Origin: Micromonospora carbonacea
Lineage (GTDB): Bacteria; Actinomycetota; Actinomycetes; Mycobacteriales; Micromonosporaceae
NCBI RefSeq assembly: GCF_014205165.1
Contig: NZ_JACHMZ010000001.1
Span: 6,492,501 to 6,556,500 of the forward strand
Direction: 5' to 3'
Length of the DNA: 64,000 nucleotides
Shown here: piece by piece, positions 58,811 through 64,000 of the stretch
Layout: every line of letters begins with the position of its first letter
How positions within the stretch are numbered: position 1 is the stretch's first letter
Position numbers and translations under genes: made by a program
Notes under the pieces: model-generated
What the model was told of the DNA's origin: nothing
Databases searched by the model: none
Seen by the model: the letters and a program-made list of their open reading frames with translations, nothing else

Positions 58811-58854
58811 CCTACGACGTAGGGCTTACTCTACGTTGTAGACCTACACCGTAG
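58811..58854. promoter_or_regulatory. Cluster of TetR operators
   Basis: CCTACGACGTAGG (58,811-58,823) is a perfect 6-1-6 palindrome; CTACGTTGTAG (58,831-58,841) is a second and CCTACACCGTAG (58,843-58,854) a third, imperfect one, spaced about 20 and 12 bases. They cover the 77-bp divergent gap, consistent with dimers of the TetR protein blocking both promoters. Confidence 0.75.
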
Positions 58855-58867
58855 AAAAGAGGTCGTC

Positions 58868-59332
58868 ATGGGCACCTCCCCCAAACCCCCGCCGAGGTGG
58901 TTCGTCCGCAGCGCCTGGCTGGGCCACAAGGCCCTGCTCCGCCTCACCGCCGACCGGGTGGGCCTGAGCGCCCCGACGCCGGGCGGGCGGTTCGGCATGC
59001 TGCGGCTGCGCACGACCGGCCGTCGCTCGGGCCGACCGCGCGCCGTCATCGTCGGCTACATCCGCGACGGCGACCGGTTCGTCACCCTCGCCATGAACGG
59101 CTGGGACGCGGCCGACCCCGCCTGGTGGCTCAACCTCCAGGCCCACCCCCGGGCGACCGTCGACCTCGGCGGCGGGTCCCGCGAGGTGACCGCCCACCGG
59201 GCCACCGGCGCGGAGCGCGACCGGCTGTGGTCGGCGCTGCACGGCTACCAGGGCTACGGCGACCTCGACGGCCTCGCCGCCCACCGGGGCCGGGAGACCG
59301 CGATCGTCGTCCTGACCCCGGTGCCCGCATAG
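58868..59332 (+). CDS. Nitroreductase/deazaflavin-dependent (F420) oxidoreductase
   Basis: 154 residues of the Ddn family: GGRFGMLRLRTTGRRSGRPRAVIVGYIRDGDRFVTLAMNGWDAADPAWWLNLQAHPRATVDLGGGSREVTAHRATG. These split-barrel proteins use F420H2 to reduce varied substrates. The start ATG at 58,868 lies 13 bases after the operator cluster. The gene is divergent from the TetR regulator and its likely target. Confidence 0.93.
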   Translation: MGTSPKPPPRWFVRSAWLGHKALLRLTADRVGLSAPTPGGRFGMLRLRTTGRRSGRPRAVIVGYIRDGDRFVTLAMNGWDAADPAWWLNLQAHPRATVDLGGGSREVTAHRATGAERDRLWSALHGYQGYGDLDGLAAHRGRETAIVVLTPVPA

Positions 59333-59420
59333 CTCCGCCCGACGCGGGAGGAACGGCGGCGGCCGGACCGATCAGGAATCAAGAAGCGCAGGTCAGTCGG
59401 CCGCAACTAGCGTGATCGGC

Positions 59421-59831
59421 ATGGACATCACCATCCACACGAGCTTCCTGCCGCACACCGACCCGGAGGAGTCCCTCGCGTTCTACCGCGACGTGCTCGG
59501 CTTCGAGGTCCGCAACGACGTCGGCACCGGCACCATGCGCTGGATCACCGTCGGCCCCGCCGGCCAGCCCGGCACCAGCATCCTCCTGGCCCCGCCGGCC
59601 GTCGACCCGGGCATCACCGACGACGAGCGGCGCATGATCGCCGAGATGATGGCGAAGGGGACGTACGGCTGGATCCTGCTGGCCACGCCCGACCTGGACG
59701 GCGTCTTCGAGAAGATCCAGGCCAGCGACGCCGAGGTCGTCCAGGAGCCGACCGAGCAGCCGTACGGGGTGCGCGACTGCGCCTTCCGCGACCCCGCCGG
59801 CAACCTCGTCCGGATCCAGGAGCGGCGCTGA
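59421..59831 (+). CDS. VOC (glyoxalase/bleomycin resistance-type) protein
   Basis: 136 residues, two-module VOC fold: TSFLPHTDPEESLAFYRDVLGFEVRNDVGTG, RWITVGPAGQPGTSILLAPP, GWILLATPDLDGVFEKIQASDAEVVQEPTEQPYGVRDCAFRDPAGNLVRIQER. Family members are metal-dependent isomerases, dioxygenases or drug-binding proteins. ATG at 59,421 fits the family; a GTG at 59,412 is alternative. It lies 2 bp before the UvrA-like gene, so both may be one operon. Confidence 0.92.
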   Translation: MDITIHTSFLPHTDPEESLAFYRDVLGFEVRNDVGTGTMRWITVGPAGQPGTSILLAPPAVDPGITDDERRMIAEMMAKGTYGWILLATPDLDGVFEKIQASDAEVVQEPTEQPYGVRDCAFRDPAGNLVRIQERR

Positions 59832-59833
59832 GC

Positions 59834-62216
<2,383 letters not shown>

Positions 62217-62218
<2 letters not shown>

Positions 62219-62280
62219 GGAGGGGCCCCTTGTTAACGCATCCGGTAGAGAAGGGTCCCCTTCTCACCACAGCCTGTTAA
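62217..62280 (+). repeat. Dispersed repeat, left half, interrupted by IS5 element
   Basis: Begins at the UvrA-like stop with AAGGAGGGGCCCCTTGTTAA and continues AGAAGGGTCCCCTTCTC. Joined with 63,175-63,204 (minus the element) it forms a large imperfect palindrome ending GAAGGGGCCCTTCCTTGC, the same family as the repeats at 9,131 and 14,576. It would have served as a bidirectional terminator for the UvrA-like and PPOX genes. Confidence 0.65.
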
Positions 62281-62286
62281 GAACTC

Positions 62287-63113
62287 CTAACTCTGGGTGC
62301 GTTGGAGTTGGCGCCAGCAGATGAGGGCGCAGGCGAGGCTGAGGAAGGCTTCGTGGATGTCGTCGCGGATTTCCCAGCGGATGCGCAGGCGGCGGAACCA
62401 GTGCAGCCAGGCGATGGTGCGTTCCACGACCCAGCGTTGGGTGCCGAGGCCGGAGCCGTGGGGTGTGCCGCGTCGGGCGATGACCGGGGTGACGCCGCGG
62501 GCCCGGACTTGTTGGCGGTGGCTGTCGTAGTCGTAGCCCCGATCGGCGTACAGCCGGTCGGGGCGACGCCGTGGTGGCCCTGGCCGGCCGCCGATCGCGG
62601 GGATGGCGTCGAGCAGGGCGGTGGTCTGGGTGGAGTCGTGTCTGTTCCCGCTGGTCAGTGTGATGGCGAGGGGGATGCCGCCGGCGTCGGTGATGACGTG
62701 GTGTTTCGAGCCAGGCTTGCGGCGGTCGACCGGGCTCGGACCGGTTTTGGGCCGCCTTTGAGCGCCCGGATGTGGGAGCCGTCGATCACCGCCCTCGACA
62801 GGTCCAACTGCCCCGCGCCGCGCAGCCGGGCCAGCAGCAGCTCGTGCAACCGCTGCCACACCCCAGCCTGGTTCCAGTCGCGCAACCGGCGCCAGCAGGT
62901 CATCCCGCAGCCGAACCCGAGTTCCTTCGGTAGGTACTCCCAGGGGATCGCGGTGTAGAGCACGAACAAGATTCCGCACAACACCTTCCGGTCATCCAAC
63001 GGCTTACGCCCCGGGTACCGGCTGCGGCGTGGTGGGCGGGGTGGCAACAGCGGCGCGATCTCGGCCCACAACTCGTCCGAGACGATCCACGGCGGCTGCT
63101 CACCCCTCCTCAC
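62287..63113 (-). CDS. IS5 family transposase made by -1 frameshift
   Basis: Two overlapping frames. The first (63,113 to 62,655) has WIVSDELWAEIAPLLPPRPPRRSRYPGRKPLDDRKVLCGILFVLYTAIPWEYLPKELGFGCGMTCWRRLRDW and the first catalytic Asp in AVIDGSHIRALKGG. The second frame, ending at 62,287, has RKPGSKHHVITDAGGIPLAI, YADRGYD (second Asp) and RWVVERTIAWLHWFRRLRI (Glu). Joining at the slippery site gives about 275 residues with the complete DDE set. Without slippage the product stops early and may act as a regulator. Confidence 0.88.
62745..62751 (-). other. Programmed -1 frameshift site CCCAAAA
   Basis: On the coding (minus) strand the heptamer is C CCA AAA in the first frame, the X XXY YYZ form. 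After slipping back one base the ribosome reads CCC AAA ACC GGT, entering the frame that encodes the rest of the transposase (PKTGPSPVDRRKPGSKHH). It lies where IS5-family alignments join the two parts. Confidence 0.75.
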
Positions 63114-63174
63114 GTTCAGACGGAACGACCCTCACATCCAGTCGGTTACGCCCAACTCATTAAGTTAGGACCTC

Positions 63175-63204
63175 TAAGAAGGGGCCCTTCCTTGCAAGCG
63201 GGGG
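63175..63204 (-). repeat. Dispersed repeat, right half
   Basis: TAAGAAGGGGCCCTTCCTTGC continues the palindromic repeat interrupted by the IS5 element. It is the inverted partner of 62,217-62,240 and stops at the 3' end of the PPOX gene. Confidence 0.6.
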
Positions 63205-63597
63205 TCAGCCGCGGCCGAGCTTTTGGGTCGGGGTGATCCGGACGATCACCCGCACCTCGCCGGGCTGCCCGAACGGGTAGGTGTCCTGGCCGAGATATTT
63301 CTGCGCCATCCTGTCGATGTGCGCGTCGGCCCCCTCCTCGACGAACTCGGCGGTGCCCTTGACCCACAGGGTGCGGAAGTCGTTGGCCTTGTCCACCACG
63401 GAGACGGCCACGACCGGGTTCCGCTGGATGTTGGTGTACTTCTGCCGCCCCTTGGCGGTGTTGAACACGATGTGCTCGCCGTCCGTGTCCACCCAGACCG
63501 GCGTGACGTGCGGGCTGCCGTCGGGCTCGATGGTGGCCACGTGGGCGAGCTGCGGTTCGGCCAGCAGGGCCAGGTCTTCTTCGGTGAGGATCGCCAT
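63205..63597 (-). CDS. PPOX class F420-dependent oxidoreductase
   Basis: 130 residues, split-barrel flavin/F420 fold: AILTEEDLALLAEPQLAHVATIEPDGSPHVTPVWVDTDGEHIVFNTAKGRQKYTNIQRNPVVAVSVVD and a C-terminal VRVIVRITPTQKLGRG. Relatives use F420H2 to reduce substrates such as quinones or biliverdin. Monocistronic, ends in a dispersed repeat. Frame starts at ATG 63,597. Confidence 0.92.
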   Translation of the reverse strand: MAILTEEDLALLAEPQLAHVATIEPDGSPHVTPVWVDTDGEHIVFNTAKGRQKYTNIQRNPVVAVSVVDKANDFRTLWVKGTAEFVEEGADAHIDRMAQKYLGQDTYPFGQPGEVRVIVRITPTQKLGRG

Positions 63598-63761
63598 GGT
63601 CGAAAAGCTACCCCCGTCGACGCCCGCGCGCCGGCAACCGCAGCCCGCCGGACCGGTACGGGTGGCGGCCGAGGCAGCACCGTGGGCAGCAGGGCGGGTA
63701 CCGTGTGCGCTGGCCTCGGCAGCGGCCGCCGGGCCCCCCACCTCTTGATCAGGGAGTCGAC

Positions 63762-64000
63762 GTGAGCGAGCGTGTGCAGAACCGGTCGGCGGGCCAGGGC
63801 CCGGGCAAGGCGGAGCGGCGGCTGGCCGCCCAGCTGGCGGCGAAGAAGGCCGCCGAGAAGAAGCGCCGCCTCCAGTCGATCGTCGGCGCGCTCGCCGGTG
63901 TCGCCGTCGTCGGCGTGCTGATCACCGTGTTCGTGGTGGTCAACCAGGGTAAGGACGACGCGCCGGAGGAGGTCGCCTCCGCCCCGTCGGCGACCGCGCC
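63762..64000 (+). CDS. Membrane-anchored protein, probably DsbA/thioredoxin-like, 5' part
   Basis: Open to the window end (about 79 residues seen). GTG at 63,762 follows AGGGAG. A basic, helical cytoplasmic part (GPGKAERRLAAQLAAKKAAEKKRRLQS) precedes one membrane helix (IVGALAGVAVVGVLITVFVVV) and an extracytoplasmic acidic/Pro-Ala linker. This N-terminus is typical of actinobacterial DsbA-type thiol oxidoreductases or peptidyl-prolyl isomerases; the catalytic domain lies beyond the window, so the name is inference. Confidence 0.6.
   Translation, partial: MSERVQNRSAGQGPGKAERRLAAQLAAKKAAEKKRRLQSIVGALAGVAVVGVLITVFVVVNQGKDDAPEEVASAPSATA

Larger units (their letters stand above)
62281..63174 (-). 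mobile_element. IS5-family insertion sequence
   Basis: An 894-bp element. Ends GAACTCCTAACT (62,281-62,292) and, inverted, GAGGTCCTAACT (63,163-63,174) match at 10 of 12. TAA flanks both sides (62,278-62,280 and 63,175-63,177), a 3-bp duplication of TNA type as in the IS1031/IS427 groups. The transposase is in two frames with a slippery site between. Confidence 0.88.

Overview
The window is high-GC actinobacterial chromosome, most likely Micromonospora or a close relative. The evidence is the extreme GC third-position bias, many GTG starts, typical actinomycete families (SepH, DUF397/DUF5753 pair, DUF2530, DUF3027, TIGR03089, XPB with its helicase-associated partner), futalosine menaquinone genes, F420-type oxidoreductases and Ku/LigD repair. 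Genus is an inference from gene content; no rRNA or tRNA gene was recognised.

Layout. 1-36,160 is ordinary core chromosome: a cut-off acetyltransferase, RidA/HxlR divergent pair, acyl-CoA dehydrogenase, nitroreductase, aldose epimerase, exporter, pdxH, citrate synthase, serC, sepH, aldo/keto reductase, RNA 2',3'-cyclic phosphodiesterase, MFS/MarR pair, purine permease, mqnB and mqnD of the futalosine pathway, cold-shock protein, XPB cluster, L,D-transpeptidase, SigJ-type sigma factor with an AhpD-like partner, and secreted proteins. Large hairpins separate several convergent genes.

36,313-52,774 is a complete type I-E CRISPR-Cas locus. One strand carries cas3, then casA-casB-cas7-cas5-cas6-cas1-cas2, mostly with 4-base stop/start overlaps. 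A short array (8 repeats) follows cas2 and is read leftward. A long array (43 repeats, 42 spacers) starts beyond cas3 and is read rightward. The two arrays share a conserved leader but differ by one base in the repeat loop. The long array is split by an IS110-family element and an IS21-family element, both at a repeat/spacer boundary. Two features stand out: (i) two degenerate CRISPR-like repeats with a 22-base spacer in the cas3-casA gap, which look like a mini-CRISPR that could guide Cascade to a regulatory target; (ii) the non-coding left end of the IS110 element contains segments matching or pairing with both element ends and both sides of its insertion site, as expected of a bridge RNA.

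52,775-64,000 holds a small GntR-type regulator, a decayed membrane gene, a DUF3800 protein, a split LigD (polymerase and ligase as separate genes) divergent from ku, a TetR regulator with clear palindromic operators facing a deazaflavin-dependent oxidoreductase, a VOC protein and a UvrA-like ABC protein, then an IS5-family element inserted inside a dispersed palindromic repeat, a PPOX-type oxidoreductase and the start of a membrane-anchored protein cut by the window end.
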